DNA of 64,000 bases from Bacillus sp. Y1 (GTDB lineage: Bacteria; Bacillota; Bacilli; Bacillales; Cytobacillaceae): positions 2,246,501 to 2,310,500 of the forward strand of contig NZ_CP030028.1 in the NCBI RefSeq assembly GCF_003586445.1, given 5' to 3'. Positions 25,561 through 34,737 of this stretch are shown here, one piece after another. The notes beneath the pieces are model-generated. The model did not search any database. It was not told the DNA's origin and saw only the letters and a list, made by a program, of their open reading frames with translations. Every line of letters starts with the position of its first letter. Positions within the stretch are counted from its first letter, which is position 1. The position numbers and the translations under genes were made by a program.

Positions 25561-26439
25561 GGTTATTCGGACAAAACTGAAGGAATTTGCAATTGGTAGA
25601 CCGAATCCAGAGGTTATTTGGACAGGACTAGAAAGAAATTGTAATTGGTAGTCCGAATCCAGGGTTTGTTTGGACAGGACTTAAAGGAATTTGCCCTCGA
25701 GAGTCCGAATCGAGTGGTTATTCGGACAGGACTTGAAGGAATTAGCACTAGGTAGTCCGAATGAAGTGGTTATATGGACAGGACTTGAAGGAATATGCAT
25801 ATGAGAGTCCAAATCGAGTGCATATTCGGACAGGACTTGAAGGAATTAGCCCTCGAGAGTCCAAATCGAGTGGTTATTCGGACAGGACTTAAAGGAATTA
25901 GCCCTCGAGAGTCCGAATCGAGTGGTTATTTGGACAGGACTTGAAGGAATTAGCCCTCGAGAGTCCGAATCGAGGGGTATTCGGACAGGACTTGAAGGAA
26001 TTAGCCCTCGAGAGTCCGAATCGAGGGGTATTTGGACAGGACTTGAAGGAATTAGCCCTCGAGAGTCCGAATCGAGGGGTATTCGGACAGGACTTAAAGG
26101 AATATGCCCTCGAGAGTCCGAATCGAGTGGTTATTCGGACAGGACTTAAAGGAATATGCACTCGGGAGTCCAAATCGAGTGCATATTCGGACAGGACTTG
26201 AAGGAATATGCCCTCGAGAGTCCAAATCGAGTGCATATTCGGACAGGACTTGAAGGAATATGCCCTCGAGAGTCCGAATCGAGGGGTTATTCGGACAGGA
26301 TTTGAAGGAATTTACACTCGAGAGTCCGAATCGAGTGGTTATTCGGACAGGATTTGAAGGAATTTGCACTAGGTAGTCCGAATGGAGGGGGGATTCGGAC
26401 AAGACTTGATTGGAATTGCCTTTGAATACCGAGTCCGAT
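25561..26439. repeat. Tandem array of about 16 copies of a 51-52 bp repeat
   Basis: Direct repeats with a 51-52 bp period: a core GGACAGGACTTGAAGGAAT, then an ATTAGCCCTCGAGAGTCC segment and GAATCGAGTGGTTATTC. Each unit contains an inverted repeat GTCCGAAT / ATTCGGAC around an 8-9 nt loop, overlapped by CTCGA / TCGAG. Central copies are almost identical, while outer copies are diverged, as in expanding minisatellites. There are no unique spacers and no cas genes, so it is not CRISPR. Because the unit lacks stops in several frames, spurious reading frames appear on both strands. It lies between a dead Nudix gene and a terminator. Confidence 0.95.
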
Positions 26440-26481
26440 GCTTTAAACTAAAAAACTTGAATATTCCTTTGTTAAAAAAAA

Positions 26482-26510
26482 TAGCGTGAGTCAATTCTCA
26501 CGCTATTTTA
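26482..26510. terminator. Bidirectional intrinsic terminator
   Basis: A 9-bp perfect stem (TAGCGTGAG / CTCACGCTA) with a TCAATT loop is flanked by eight A on the left and TTTTA on the right. It closes the EamA transcript on the - strand and insulates the repeat array. Confidence 0.8.
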
Positions 26511-26576
26511 TGTGTCATTTTATACTTATGCACCCAAAACAGAACCCTTGACTCTGTGGAAAGGGGCTTTTGTTGT

Positions 26577-27487
26577 TTAGTAACTAACCTCTGAGCTAGA
26601 AGCTTTATTCAATGCCAAAAACACAATCATGAAAAGAATACAAGTGGTACCTATCCATTGGAACATTCCAAACGGTTCTTTTAACCAGAAAACGGTGGTT
26701 AAAACTGCCGCCAGTGGTTCGATACTTCCGAGAAGGCTGGATTCTTTTGGTAAGAGACTTTGTAGACTTTCAATATAAAACCAAAAGGCGATCATTGTTC
26801 CAAAAATGATCACGAAGATGAGGTATAGATAAGCTTCTAATGGTAACGTGTTCAAATCTATTTTCCAAGGTGGATGGATAAAACTCAATGCAAAACCACC
26901 GATGATCATCGCCCAACCAACAATAACAAGGGAATCGTATTGCTTTAGTAAGGGAATGGCATATAACGTATAAAATGCAAGTGCGACTCCAGATAAAACG
27001 CCCCAAACGACAGCTAATGTTGGCACAGATAATTGTGAGATGGAGCCGTTAGTTAATAAGAAAAAGCTCCCGACTAGAGCTAGCGAAACGGTGATCATAT
27101 CTTTTCGAGTTAGAACTGCTTGATGGCGCAAAATCAAGTAAACGATGATCATTACAGGTGCTAAATATTGTAAAAGAGTCGCAACCGCAGCATTTCCATG
27201 TTGAATGGAAGCCATATAGGTGTATTGAACAGCAAGCATTCCAAGTAACCCAAAAATAATCAATGAAATGGCGTTGCTTTTGGTTTTCCACACCCCAAGG
27301 ATTTGGGAACGGTCTTTTCTGAAAAATTGTATGGTTAATAGTAAAAATCCGGCGATCAGCAATCGGGTCGTTACCAGCCAATCGATATCAATTCCATACT
27401 GTTCAAACAGCTTTTTTGCAACGGTTCCACCAATCCCCAAAATGTCGCTCCTGTAATCACTAGAAAAATCCCTTTTTTTCTACTCAT
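26577..27487 (-). pseudogene. EamA/DMT family transporter, frameshifted near its start
   Basis: A ten-helix drug/metabolite transporter (two EamA repeats) of about 303 residues. The intact start is ATG at 27487, after AAGGAG, reading [19 protein letters not shown] four-C run (27435-27438, G on the coding strand) is one base short, which breaks the frame; beyond it the remaining 287 residues ([20 protein letters not shown] onward) are uninterrupted to 26577. Only one base separates it from a normal gene. It is divergent from an AraC-type regulator with a gap of 115 bp and is probably controlled by it. Substrate unknown, possibly an amino acid or metabolite exporter. Confidence 0.85.
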
Positions 27488-27602
27488 TTGGTTTCTCCTT
27501 TAAATACAAAAATAGTGCTATAATATGTTCTATCTTACCTAGGAAAACCATGAAATAATATATAAATTGAATAGAAAAATATAAGAATATTGAGGTGGTA
27601 AC

Positions 27603-28505
27603 ATGCAAATAAAAAATTTTAAGGTTGACCATAGTTTAAAAGAATTAACAGAACATCGAACCGTGGTGTTACCCTTTGCATGTTACGAAACCACCATTAA
27701 TCAAAATATCAATGGATATATCCCGCTTCATTGGCATGATGAATTTCAGTTTGTTCGGATAATAAAAGGAGAAGCCATTTTTCAAATTAATGAAGAAATT
27801 GTTGTTGTTCGAGAAGGGGAAGGACTATTTATAAATGGTGGCTGCCTACATATGGCAAAAGATATGAATGATTCTGGCTGTGTTTATATTTGTTTAAATG
27901 TTTTACCAAGTTTTGTCCTCTCACAAGAACTTTATTCCACCTTTGTATATCCTTATATTCAGGCGACGAATATCCCTTACTTACTCCTAGATTCCAAAGA
28001 GCTTTGGGCGAGGACAATTCTAGACTCGATGATGAAAATTAGACAGTTGAGAAAAGAAAATCCACCGTACTATGAGATCGACATCAGTGTACATCTAACG
28101 AATATCTGGAAGAATTTAATCATGAATGGTGTTCCATTAGAGTACGAACAGTCGGAAATCGTAAAAAGTCAACGAATGAAGCTAATGCTCAATTGGGTCC
28201 ATCAACATTACGCAGAGAAAATCCTTTTAGACGACATTGCGCGTGCTGGTCAATTAAGCCGTTCTGAATGTTGTCGTTATTTCAAACGAATGTTGAAGAA
28301 AACCCCCTTGAATTACGTAACCGATTACCGAATCCAAAAAAGTCTTATTTTATTGCAACAATTGGATTCTAATGTCACAGATGTTGCCTATCAGGTTGGA
28401 TTTAACAGCACAAGCTATTTTATTGATAAATTTCGAAACACGATAGGCATGACACCATTAGCCTATAAAAGGTATAAAAGGAACAGCTCACTGGTGAACG
28501 AATAG
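27603..28505 (+). CDS. AraC family transcriptional regulator
   Basis: A 300-residue regulator. The N-terminal cupin sensor domain (HWHDEFQFVRIIKGEAIFQI near 43-62, then FINGGCLHMA) precedes a C-terminal double helix-turn-helix with the AraC signature: ILLDDIARAGQLSRSECCRYFKR and VTDVAYQVGFNSTSYFIDKFRNTIGMTPLAYKR. The start follows GAGGTGG. It is divergent from the EamA transporter gene, the usual arrangement for a local regulator of an exporter. The ligand is unknown. Confidence 0.92.
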   Translation: MQIKNFKVDHSLKELTEHRTVVLPFACYETTINQNINGYIPLHWHDEFQFVRIIKGEAIFQINEEIVVVREGEGLFINGGCLHMAKDMNDSGCVYICLNVLPSFVLSQELYSTFVYPYIQATNIPYLLLDSKELWARTILDSMMKIRQLRKENPPYYEIDISVHLTNIWKNLIMNGVPLEYEQSEIVKSQRMKLMLNWVHQHYAEKILLDDIARAGQLSRSECCRYFKRMLKKTPLNYVTDYRIQKSLILLQQLDSNVTDVAYQVGFNSTSYFIDKFRNTIGMTPLAYKRYKRNSSLVNE

Positions 28506-28539
28506 TTATTTTGAAATTCAAAACAAGAGTTTCAATTCC

Positions 28540-29178
28540 TCAAGTGGATCTTTCTATATCATAATTTGGTGATTTACTAGAGCGTGTTAATATACGGTTT
28601 AATACTTTTTCAGTAAATGGCATGAAGTAATTAAGTATTAGTCCGCCTAAACAAACAGTTAATAAAGTTCCAATGCCAATAGGTCCTTTGAAGAGTATTG
28701 CCATGATCAAGAATACGAGGTAAATGATTGTTCTCGAAAAGAATATATTTGTTCTAGTTAATTCTTTTATGATTATGGTTGATCGGTCAACGGGAATCGG
28801 TGCAAAATTTGTGTGTAAATATGTTGCAGTTCCTAATCCTATAAAAACTAAGCCAATTCCAAAACAAACGGCTTTGCTGTACCATAGTTCAGGTGTTACA
28901 AAATGGTGTAATAAAAAAAGCCACATATCAATACCGATACCCGTTATGAATGCTGTTAACAACCCTAAAAATTCTGGTTTTTGCCTTTTTAAAAGTGAAT
29001 TACAACCTATCAATAGTAAAGCTATTATTACTTCCCAACTTCCTACAGTAAGGCCCACATGTATGGACAGTCCTACCAAAAGTGCATCAAAAGGGGAAGT
29101 TCCAAGGTCTGATTGTATAGTGAATGAAATACCTAGCGTTAATATTAAAATTCCAAATACATAAAAAACATATTTCAC
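28540..29178 (-). CDS. YczE/YyaS/YitT family membrane protein
   Basis: A 212-residue integral membrane protein with about five helices, starting at GTG 29178 (VKYVFYVFGILILTLGISF). The family landmark is the N-terminal SDLGTSPFDALLVGLS segment; an IPVDRSTIIIKEL loop lies between later helices. YczE-like proteins are of unknown biochemical function; one has been linked to surfactin production in B. subtilis. It starts one base after the stop of the GNAT gene upstream, so the two are coupled in one operon. Confidence 0.8.
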   Translation of the reverse strand: MKYVFYVFGILILTLGISFTIQSDLGTSPFDALLVGLSIHVGLTVGSWEVIIALLLIGCNSLLKRQKPEFLGLLTAFITGIGIDMWLFLLHHFVTPELWYSKAVCFGIGLVFIGLGTATYLHTNFAPIPVDRSTIIIKELTRTNIFFSRTIIYLVFLIMAILFKGPIGIGTLLTVCLGGLILNYFMPFTEKVLNRILTRSSKSPNYDIERST

Positions 29179-29179
29179 T

Positions 29180-29632
29180 TTACTCGACCTCTTTATTATT
29201 AAACAGTTGTTTGAGCATTAGAATATGTGGAATACCATCTTCCATAAAGATAGGTGATGAAGTATGAAAACCGAGTTTTTTATAAAAACCTTCCGCCTGT
29301 GTTTGCCCATGTAATTTAACCTGCGACGCTTCCTGTTCTTCCGCAATTTCTTCTAACGCTTTTATAATGATTTTTCCTAACCCAAATTTACGGTAGGGTT
29401 CAAGGATGCAGATTCTTTCCAATTTTCCTACTCCATCAATAAATCTTATCCTTCCCGTTCCAACTGGTTGCTCATTGTAATGGACTAAGATGTGTTTGCA
29501 AAGTCCATTTAGTGTATCAAATTGATCAAATTCATCCTCTAGTGGTACGCCTTGTTCCTTCACAAATACTTCTTTTCTAATTGTAAATGCTACCCTTAAA
29601 TCTTCTTCGTTCGTTACTCTTTTTACATTCAT
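29180..29632 (-). CDS. GNAT family N-acetyltransferase (ElaA/YjcF-like)
   Basis: 150 residues from ATG 29632 (MNVKRVTNEEDLRVAF), preceded by AAAGGA. The open frame extends upstream to 29881, but that part overlaps the divergent MarR gene and is not protein-like. The core is VFVKEQGVPLEDEFDQFD, GTGRIRFIDGVGKLERICILEPYRKFGLG (acetyl-CoA loop) and AEGFYKKLGF, typical of small-molecule acetyltransferases of the YjcF type. It is first in a two-gene operon with the YczE-like gene. Its promoter contains a palindrome shared with the divergent MarR operon, suggesting joint control. Confidence 0.88.
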   Translation of the reverse strand: MNVKRVTNEEDLRVAFTIRKEVFVKEQGVPLEDEFDQFDTLNGLCKHILVHYNEQPVGTGRIRFIDGVGKLERICILEPYRKFGLGKIIIKALEEIAEEQEASQVKLHGQTQAEGFYKKLGFHTSSPIFMEDGIPHILMLKQLFNNKEVE

Positions 29633-29656
29633 ATGAATCAGTCCTTTTAAGTTTTT

Positions 29657-29674
29657 TTGTTGCAAACGCAACAA
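29657..29674. promoter_or_regulatory. Palindromic operator, probable MarR-family binding site 1
   Basis: A perfect inverted repeat with 7-bp arms, TTGTTGC-N4-GCAACAA, lies 25 bp upstream of the GNAT start codon and in the shared intergenic region with the marR-paiA-paiB operon. Its size and symmetry are as expected for a dimeric MarR repressor. Confidence 0.6.
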
Positions 29675-29703
29675 AATTAGGTTAAATTTAACATAAATCA
29701 TTT

Positions 29704-29721
29704 TTGTTGTATTTGCAATAA
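29704..29721. promoter_or_regulatory. Palindromic operator, probable MarR-family binding site 2
   Basis: TTGTTGT-N4-GCAATAA has the same half-sites and spacing as the site at 29657, with two mismatched pairs. It lies 47 bp further along, just before the marR ribosome binding site (AAGGAGG). Paired sites of this kind fit repression of both divergent operons. Confidence 0.5.
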
Positions 29722-29744
29722 AAATATATGCTAAGGAGGTAATT

Positions 29745-30197
29745 ATGAAGGAAATTCTTCGTGAAATTGGAATGATAGCAAGGGCATTAGATTCCATAAG
29801 TAATATAGAATTTAAGGAATATGACCTGACAAAAGGGCAGTATTTGTACCTTGTGAGAATATGTGAAAACCCAGGTATCATTCAAGAAAAGTTAGCTGAG
29901 ATGATAAAAGTCGACCGAACAACAGCAGCTCGTGCGATTAAAAAACTGGAAATCAACGGCTTTATTGAAAAAAAAGAAGATCAATATAACAAAAAAATCA
30001 AAAAACTCTTCGCAACAAAGAAAGGGGAAAATGTTTTTCCTTTCATAAAAAGAGAAAATAATTATTCCAATATTGTGGCATTAGATGGGTTTACCGAAAA
30101 TGAAGTAGAAACCATTTTCAATCTTCTTCAAAGAGTAAGAAAAAATGTTGAAAAAGACTGGGAATATGTAAAAAAGGGAAACAAGAGAAATTATTGA
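29745..30197 (+). CDS. MarR family transcriptional regulator
   Basis: A 150-residue winged-helix repressor: GQYLYLVRICENPGIIQEKLAEMIKVDRTTAARAIKKLEINGFIEKK gives the recognition helix (VDRTTAARAIKKLE) and the wing begins after it. Typical MarR length. It is followed after 21 bp by paiA and then paiB, so it probably heads a three-gene operon. Two matching palindromes in its promoter suggest autorepression plus control of the divergent GNAT/YczE pair. The inducer is unknown. Confidence 0.9.
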   Translation: MKEILREIGMIARALDSISNIEFKEYDLTKGQYLYLVRICENPGIIQEKLAEMIKVDRTTAARAIKKLEINGFIEKKEDQYNKKIKKLFATKKGENVFPFIKRENNYSNIVALDGFTENEVETIFNLLQRVRKNVEKDWEYVKKGNKRNY

Positions 30198-30218
30198 TTA
30201 GTTAGAGGAGCTATTTAA

Positions 30219-30737
<519 letters not shown>

Positions 30738-30758
30738 CTTTTTGAAAGGGGGATTCAT

Positions 30759-31382
30759 ATGTATATTCCAAAATATTTTAAGGTAACAAATGTTGATGAA
30801 ATTTGGGATTTTGTTCAACAAAACTCTTTTGGCACGATTGTCACAACACAACAAGGGAAACCAATTGCGACTCATTTGCCTTTAGGGTTAAATAAAAAGG
30901 GTGATGATTATTATATAACTGGGCATTTGGCTTATGGAAATCCTCAGTGGAGAACATTTGAAACCTGTGAAGATGTGCTCGTTATGTTTCAAGGACCGCA
31001 CGCGTACATTTCTTCTTCTTGGTATGGACATGAAGCAGTTCCAACATGGAATTATCAAGCCGTCCATATGTATGGGAGAGCGAGCATTTTAGAGAAAGAT
31101 GAGTTGATAGAAGAATTAACAACCATGCTTCATAAATATGAAAAACACCGTGAAAATCCTGTTTTATGGGATAAACTTTCTCCTGATCTCTTAGAAAGTC
31201 AACTGAAAGGTATCGTTGGATTTAAGATTAAGGTGGGAGAAATACAGGCTGCATATAAATTAAGTCAGAACCGAAATGAAACGGATTATCGTAACATCAT
31301 TGATAAATTACAAAATGAAAAAAATCCAAATTCGAAACAAATGGCAGAGCTGATGGAAAAGAGGGGAAAGAAGAACAGTTAG
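30759..31382 (+). CDS. paiB: FMN-binding negative transcriptional regulator PaiB
   Basis: A 207-residue PaiB-family protein with the FMN-binding split-barrel fold. The family motifs are GHLAYGNPQWRTF, VMFQGPHAYISSSWYG and VPTWNYQAVHMYG, followed by LSPDLLESQLKGIVGFKIKV. In B. subtilis PaiB is associated with repression of sporulation and degradative enzyme genes. AAGGGGG precedes ATG 30759, 21 bp after paiA. Last gene of the marR-paiA-paiB operon. Confidence 0.93.
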   Translation: MYIPKYFKVTNVDEIWDFVQQNSFGTIVTTQQGKPIATHLPLGLNKKGDDYYITGHLAYGNPQWRTFETCEDVLVMFQGPHAYISSSWYGHEAVPTWNYQAVHMYGRASILEKDELIEELTTMLHKYEKHRENPVLWDKLSPDLLESQLKGIVGFKIKVGEIQAAYKLSQNRNETDYRNIIDKLQNEKNPNSKQMAELMEKRGKKNS

Positions 31383-31891
31383 GGTTCTTTTTTGAAGTGC
31401 TTTTCCTAAAATACGTGCCGAAATGACAGTCGAATTAGCATCGTTATTAGAGAGTTTCTTTACTTGTGATTCGGTTCACTGTAATGCATCAAAATGAGGT
31501 TCTCTTTGATTTTTGAGATAAAACTCACTAACTTTTAAATAAGATTTCTTGTCCCTAATCGAGTAACCATAACAAGAAATAAGCGGAGATTTTTCGGTTA
31601 GACGCAGAATGGAGCTTGTTTCGGGAGGAATAAGGGGAGGTTTTCCGCTTATGCAAAGAAAAATCCCCCATTATTGAATTTTCAGCCAATAGGCGGAATC
31701 TCTCCGTCTATTTAAGCCTTTTTTAATAATAATTACCAATTAAGCGAAATTTCTCCGTCTATTTATCAGCTCGGGTGTTTAACCTGATCCCCCAACCGAT
31801 AAGTGCGGACCCTCTTAAACCTAGATGCGGGAACTCAGTAGCTTTTTATCGACCCGCTTATAAAGATCAATAAAATTCGTACTCAAAATTT
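31383..31891. repeat. Gene-free stretch with degenerate palindromic intergenic repeats
   Basis: No gene is supported. From about 31578 to 31875 the sequence contains several related palindromic units built on AATAAGCGGA / TCCGCTTATT, such as ATAGGCGGAATCTCTCCGTCTATT near 31691 and a related unit near 31744. The last, more diverged one pairs GATAAGTGCGG with CCCGCTTATAAAG. They look like old copies of a dispersed palindromic element. Confidence 0.55.
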
Positions 31892-31933
31892 GTTGAACAA
31901 AAAGGACCTTAAGAGGTTCCCTTCTTGTTCAAC
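31892..31933 (-). terminator. Long hairpin downstream of the 94-residue protein gene
   Basis: GTTGAACAAAAAGGACC pairs with GGTTCCCTTCTTGTTCAAC nearly completely (about 18 bp) around a short loop. It lies 30 bp past the end of the - strand gene and probably terminates or protects its transcript, although no strong T run follows. Confidence 0.5.
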
Positions 31934-31963
31934 ATACAATAATTATTGCAAACAAGTAATCTT

Positions 31964-32248
31964 TTATTTAATTGAAGCAGCAATTTCGTTCAAACTATTA
32001 AGGATCGTTGGTTTATTTCCACCACAATAGAATGCTGTTACCAACTCATAGCATGTATCCTTATCTATTAAAAAACAACGGTGTGTTCCCATGTCGTAGA
32101 CAAAGTGACTTTGTTCTTTGTCTTTCGACCCATCAAACACTTTATAATGTCCAAGGTCAAATAGTTCGCGAACACCACTTTGGGCTAAGTCTAGAAACTC
32201 TTCTCTTGTTACCTCTCTTAACGCCACTAGTCTTACTTCTTCTTTCAT
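31964..32248 (-). CDS. Small hypothetical cytoplasmic protein
   Basis: 94 residues from ATG 32248, preceded by GGAGG. The sequence is soluble with an N-terminal LVALREVTREEFLDLAQSGVRELF helix and a HFVYDMGTHRCFLIDKDTCYELVTAFYCGGNK core containing three cysteines. I do not recognise the family. The cysteines are spaced too irregularly to claim a metal site. Single-gene unit with a long hairpin downstream. Confidence 0.65.
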   Translation of the reverse strand: MKEEVRLVALREVTREEFLDLAQSGVRELFDLGHYKVFDGSKDKEQSHFVYDMGTHRCFLIDKDTCYELVTAFYCGGNKPTILNSLNEIAASIK

Positions 32249-32526
32249 ATTAAAACCTCCAATATCTGTTCTATATACCTTATCCTTTAGGGTTATATTA
32301 TAATGACTTCTAAACTATAATTATTATAAACTAATATCTAATCTAAATCAAATACCATTTGAAAAGAACGCAAATTAATTCCTTTAATATTTTGTTTACT
32401 CTAATGAATTACAGATAGGGAATCCTAAGTAATAAAATACGAATGGAGGTAAAGCTATATGATTAAACTCCTCTTGAAGGGGAGCTCCGAGAGTTAGGAG
32501 GGAAGAGATATCCAGAAATTCCAAAA
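32249..32526. other. Intergenic region with a possible coding scrap
   Basis: Mostly A+T-rich. At 32440-32530 a GGAGG precedes ATG 32460, but the frame stops after 12 codons; the next frame reads TPLEGELRELGGKRYPEIPKAR without a start. This may be a dead short gene. Nothing else seen. Confidence 0.3.
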
Positions 32527-32550
32527 GCTAGGGATCACTCCTAGCTTCCA
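32527..32550 (-). terminator. Intrinsic terminator of the DUF3231 gene
   Basis: On the - strand AGCTAGG pairs with CCTAGCT around AGTGATC, followed by TTTTGG. It lies about 15 bp past the gene's stop codon. Confidence 0.65.
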
Positions 32551-32562
32551 GTTTACGAAATA

Positions 32563-33582
32563 TTATTTATCATTCCTTTCCTTTGCAAGCGATTCTCGGT
32601 CACTTGCTAATGGAGGCTGCTCTAACCATCCATTTTTTATCATTATGTTTGCTCCGTCATCAGCAAAGTGTAAAAGTTCTAAAATCAGTCGTAAGTATTT
32701 AGCACCTATATCTCTTCTTGCATTGACACTTAAAGCAGAACCATAATATGAAAGGCTTAACTGTGCAGACAATTGAATTTGGTACATCATATATTTGTCT
32801 GAAAAGGTCATAGAGGTAGAGTTGGTGATCATCGATTGCCAGGAAATAGGTGAATTTAAATGATCTTCCTCAAATACCGATTCAAATATTTTTATATGTT
32901 TATTGGCGATGTCTAGCCCCCTCTTGAAATGTTGACGAACCTCTTTTGATTGAGCTACTTGGATGAATCCCACTTTTAAAGCAGCATGTAAATGCATTTT
33001 CAACATATTGAAAGTAATATCTCCAATTTCGATAGCATTCAGCGGACGATGTTCTCCCAACCACCCAGTTAAAAAACTTTGGTGCTTTACAAAATCGATC
33101 GATTTAGGTGGTGTAATAATAGGAGGTCGAGTAAAAAGTCCTTTTGAAAGCATTAAATTAATGGATTGATCAAAAAGCTCCATCGTTTCAGACATACAGG
33201 TAATGTAATACTTCCGTAAGTCAGAACGAATTGAATTACCAACAGATAAAGCATACCCAGTCATTCCTTGCAAAGTCATGATATAAAGATAATTTAGGTA
33301 AAAAGGATCTTGATAAAGACGTGGTGCGTGAATGTTTACGTCGTCTTTTTCGGTAAACCCCCGTGGAATAGGGTGATTTTCTTTTAGCAAGAATACTGTA
33401 ATTTCTTGGACATGCTTTTTGGATACTTCAAGGGAAGTTTGGTAGATCGATTTGACTTCGTGATCTTCGATATGTTCGAGTGCATAACGAAGGAAACAAA
33501 TGGACATTGTATCAAAAATGTATTGAGTCCAAAGGCTTGCAATTTCCGGAGCAGTTAATCGAATGGGGTTATGTGTCTCCAA
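32563..33582 (-). CDS. DUF3231 family protein (two tandem domains), spore-coat-like
   Basis: A 339-residue protein built of two related helical domains of about 165 residues. Each begins with a LTAPEIASLW / LNAIEIGDIT-type helix, has a region like YLYIMTLQGMTGYALSVGNSIRSDLR or YMMYQIQLSAQLSLSYYGSALSVNARRD, and ends with a KGLFTRPP / NGWLEQPP motif. DUF3231 proteins are ferritin-like bundles related to CotF coat proteins and are abundant in spore formers. A second family member lies at 36933. The upstream region does not show an obvious sporulation promoter. Confidence 0.85.
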   Translation of the reverse strand: METHNPIRLTAPEIASLWTQYIFDTMSICFLRYALEHIEDHEVKSIYQTSLEVSKKHVQEITVFLLKENHPIPRGFTEKDDVNIHAPRLYQDPFYLNYLYIMTLQGMTGYALSVGNSIRSDLRKYYITCMSETMELFDQSINLMLSKGLFTRPPIITPPKSIDFVKHQSFLTGWLGEHRPLNAIEIGDITFNMLKMHLHAALKVGFIQVAQSKEVRQHFKRGLDIANKHIKIFESVFEEDHLNSPISWQSMITNSTSMTFSDKYMMYQIQLSAQLSLSYYGSALSVNARRDIGAKYLRLILELLHFADDGANIMIKNGWLEQPPLASDRESLAKERNDK

Positions 33583-33850
33583 GGTTCATCCTCCGATTAC
33601 AATATTATTTAGTGTTTTTATTGTTTTCTCAGAGAATGAAAAATATGTAAAAAGTTAGAAGCTCCAACAATCACATGATTTTACTGATAAGAAACAACTT
33701 ATAGATTACAGAGTATGGAAGCTCTTATTGTAGATATGAGAAGTTTAATTTAACAAGTTGGATGAAATGCCATTTCTTTTTATGTTTCATTTGAACCCTT
33801 TCAGACATTTCAAAATGAATCCGCGTAGGTGCACTGGCACCTCTTTTTTG
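33583..33850. other. Divergent intergenic region
   Basis: The only distinct element is a short perfect hairpin AGGTGC-ACTG-GCACCT at 33827-33842 followed by CTTTTTT. This is terminator-like on the + strand, although no gene ends upstream. The bioY promoter begins directly after it. Confidence 0.4.
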
Positions 33851-33853
33851 GGG

Positions 33854-33882
33854 TTGACAAATTTTCTAAATATTAATAAAGT
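33854..33882 (+). promoter_or_regulatory. Promoter of bioY
   Basis: A perfect TTGACA at 33854-33859 is followed after 17 bp by a weak -10 (TAAAGT, 33877-33882). The BirA-like box lies directly downstream and would cover the transcription start. Confidence 0.55.
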
Positions 33883-33886
33883 TTAA

Positions 33887-33916
33887 TTGTTAACCATAAT
33901 AAAAAGTAGTTTACAT
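33887..33916 (+). promoter_or_regulatory. BirA-like biotin operator
   Basis: TTGTTAAC-N14-GTTTACAT resembles the BirA box (TTGTTAAC-N14-15-GTTAACAA), with two mismatches in the right arm. Its place between promoter and bioY gene fits repression by biotinyl-AMP-loaded BirA. Confidence 0.65.
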
Positions 33917-33933
33917 TTAAAGGGGAGAAACAA

Positions 33934-34512
33934 ATGAAAAATCAACAATTGAAATTAAGAATGATGATTGTGACAGCACTTTTTGCTGCAATTATTGGCG
34001 TAATGGCCCAAATTACCATTCCACTTCCGCTCGTTCCAATTACAGGTCAAACCCTTGCCATAGGCTTAGCAGCAACCATTCTAGGTTCTCGTTATGGAAC
34101 ACTATCGGTCATTTTATATTTAATTATTGGTTCTGCAGGAGTACCAGTATTCGCTGAATTTTCAGGTGGAATTTCAAAGCTTATTGGACCAACTGGAGGA
34201 TATTTAGTTGGCTTCGTTCCAACTGCCTTCCTTATCGGGTGGTTTATGGAAAAAAGAGCCTTCAACTTTAAGAATGCTGTGATTGCCAATAGTATTGGAA
34301 CGCTCGTTACTTTGGCATTAGGTACTGCTTGGCTAAAGATTGCTGCCGAGCTTTCTTGGTCAGCTGCTTTTGCAGGAGGATTTACTCCATTTATCATTGT
34401 TGGGTTAATCAAGGCTGTCCTTGCTTCGTGGATTGGTATCTTAGTTCGAAACCGATTAATTTCTGCTAGGCTATTGTTTTCAGAAAAAATAGACCAAAGA
34501 AAATCAGCCTAA
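33934..34512 (+). CDS. bioY: Biotin ECF transporter S component BioY
   Basis: A 192-residue, six-helix substrate-binding subunit of the energy-coupling-factor biotin importer. The family motifs are visible: TIPLPLVPITGQTLAIGLAA near the N-terminus, GSRYG, AGVPVFAEFSGG and GPTGGYLVGF. The ATPase and T subunits are not nearby and are normally shared. AGGGGAG precedes ATG 33934. A BirA-like operator upstream indicates repression by biotin, and a terminator follows at 34571. No biotin synthesis genes are in the window. Confidence 0.95.
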   Translation: MKNQQLKLRMMIVTALFAAIIGVMAQITIPLPLVPITGQTLAIGLAATILGSRYGTLSVILYLIIGSAGVPVFAEFSGGISKLIGPTGGYLVGFVPTAFLIGWFMEKRAFNFKNAVIANSIGTLVTLALGTAWLKIAAELSWSAAFAGGFTPFIIVGLIKAVLASWIGILVRNRLISARLLFSEKIDQRKSA

Positions 34513-34570
34513 AAAATTTTTAATGATCTGTAGTTTATGCTTCAGTGCAAAAAAAGCTTTATTATGTTTA

Positions 34571-34608
34571 ATGCCCCTTTCAGCGGTCTGGAAAGGGGCA
34601 TTTGTTGT
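34571..34608 (+). terminator. Terminator of bioY
   Basis: TGCCCCTTTC pairs with GAAAGGGGCA around AGCGGTCTG, followed by TTTGTTGTTT. The right arm and tail (GGAAAGGGGC-TTTGTTGTTTAG) recur at 26557-26579 at the end of the EamA gene. Confidence 0.7.
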
Positions 34609-34737
34609 TTAGTTGATTCTTTATTTAATGTATTGGTATTTTTATTTTCAGTGTTTAATTAATCCCAAGTAACATTTAAAGGGTTTGACTCGTCTAATGA
34701 GAAAGATGTGAATAGCAAATTTTGGAGGTACTATGAG

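Noticed and set aside
25898..26402. Repetitive open reading frames of 75-112 codons on both strands
   Set aside because: They exist only because the repeat unit lacks stops in several frames; no ribosome binding sites or start conservation.
25561..26439. CRISPR array
   Set aside because: Repeats are contiguous at 51-52 bp without unique spacers of constant length, and no cas genes are near.
29633..29881. N-terminal extension of the GNAT gene
   Set aside because: The extension covers the operator region and the start of the divergent MarR gene; ATG 29632 has a good ribosome binding site.
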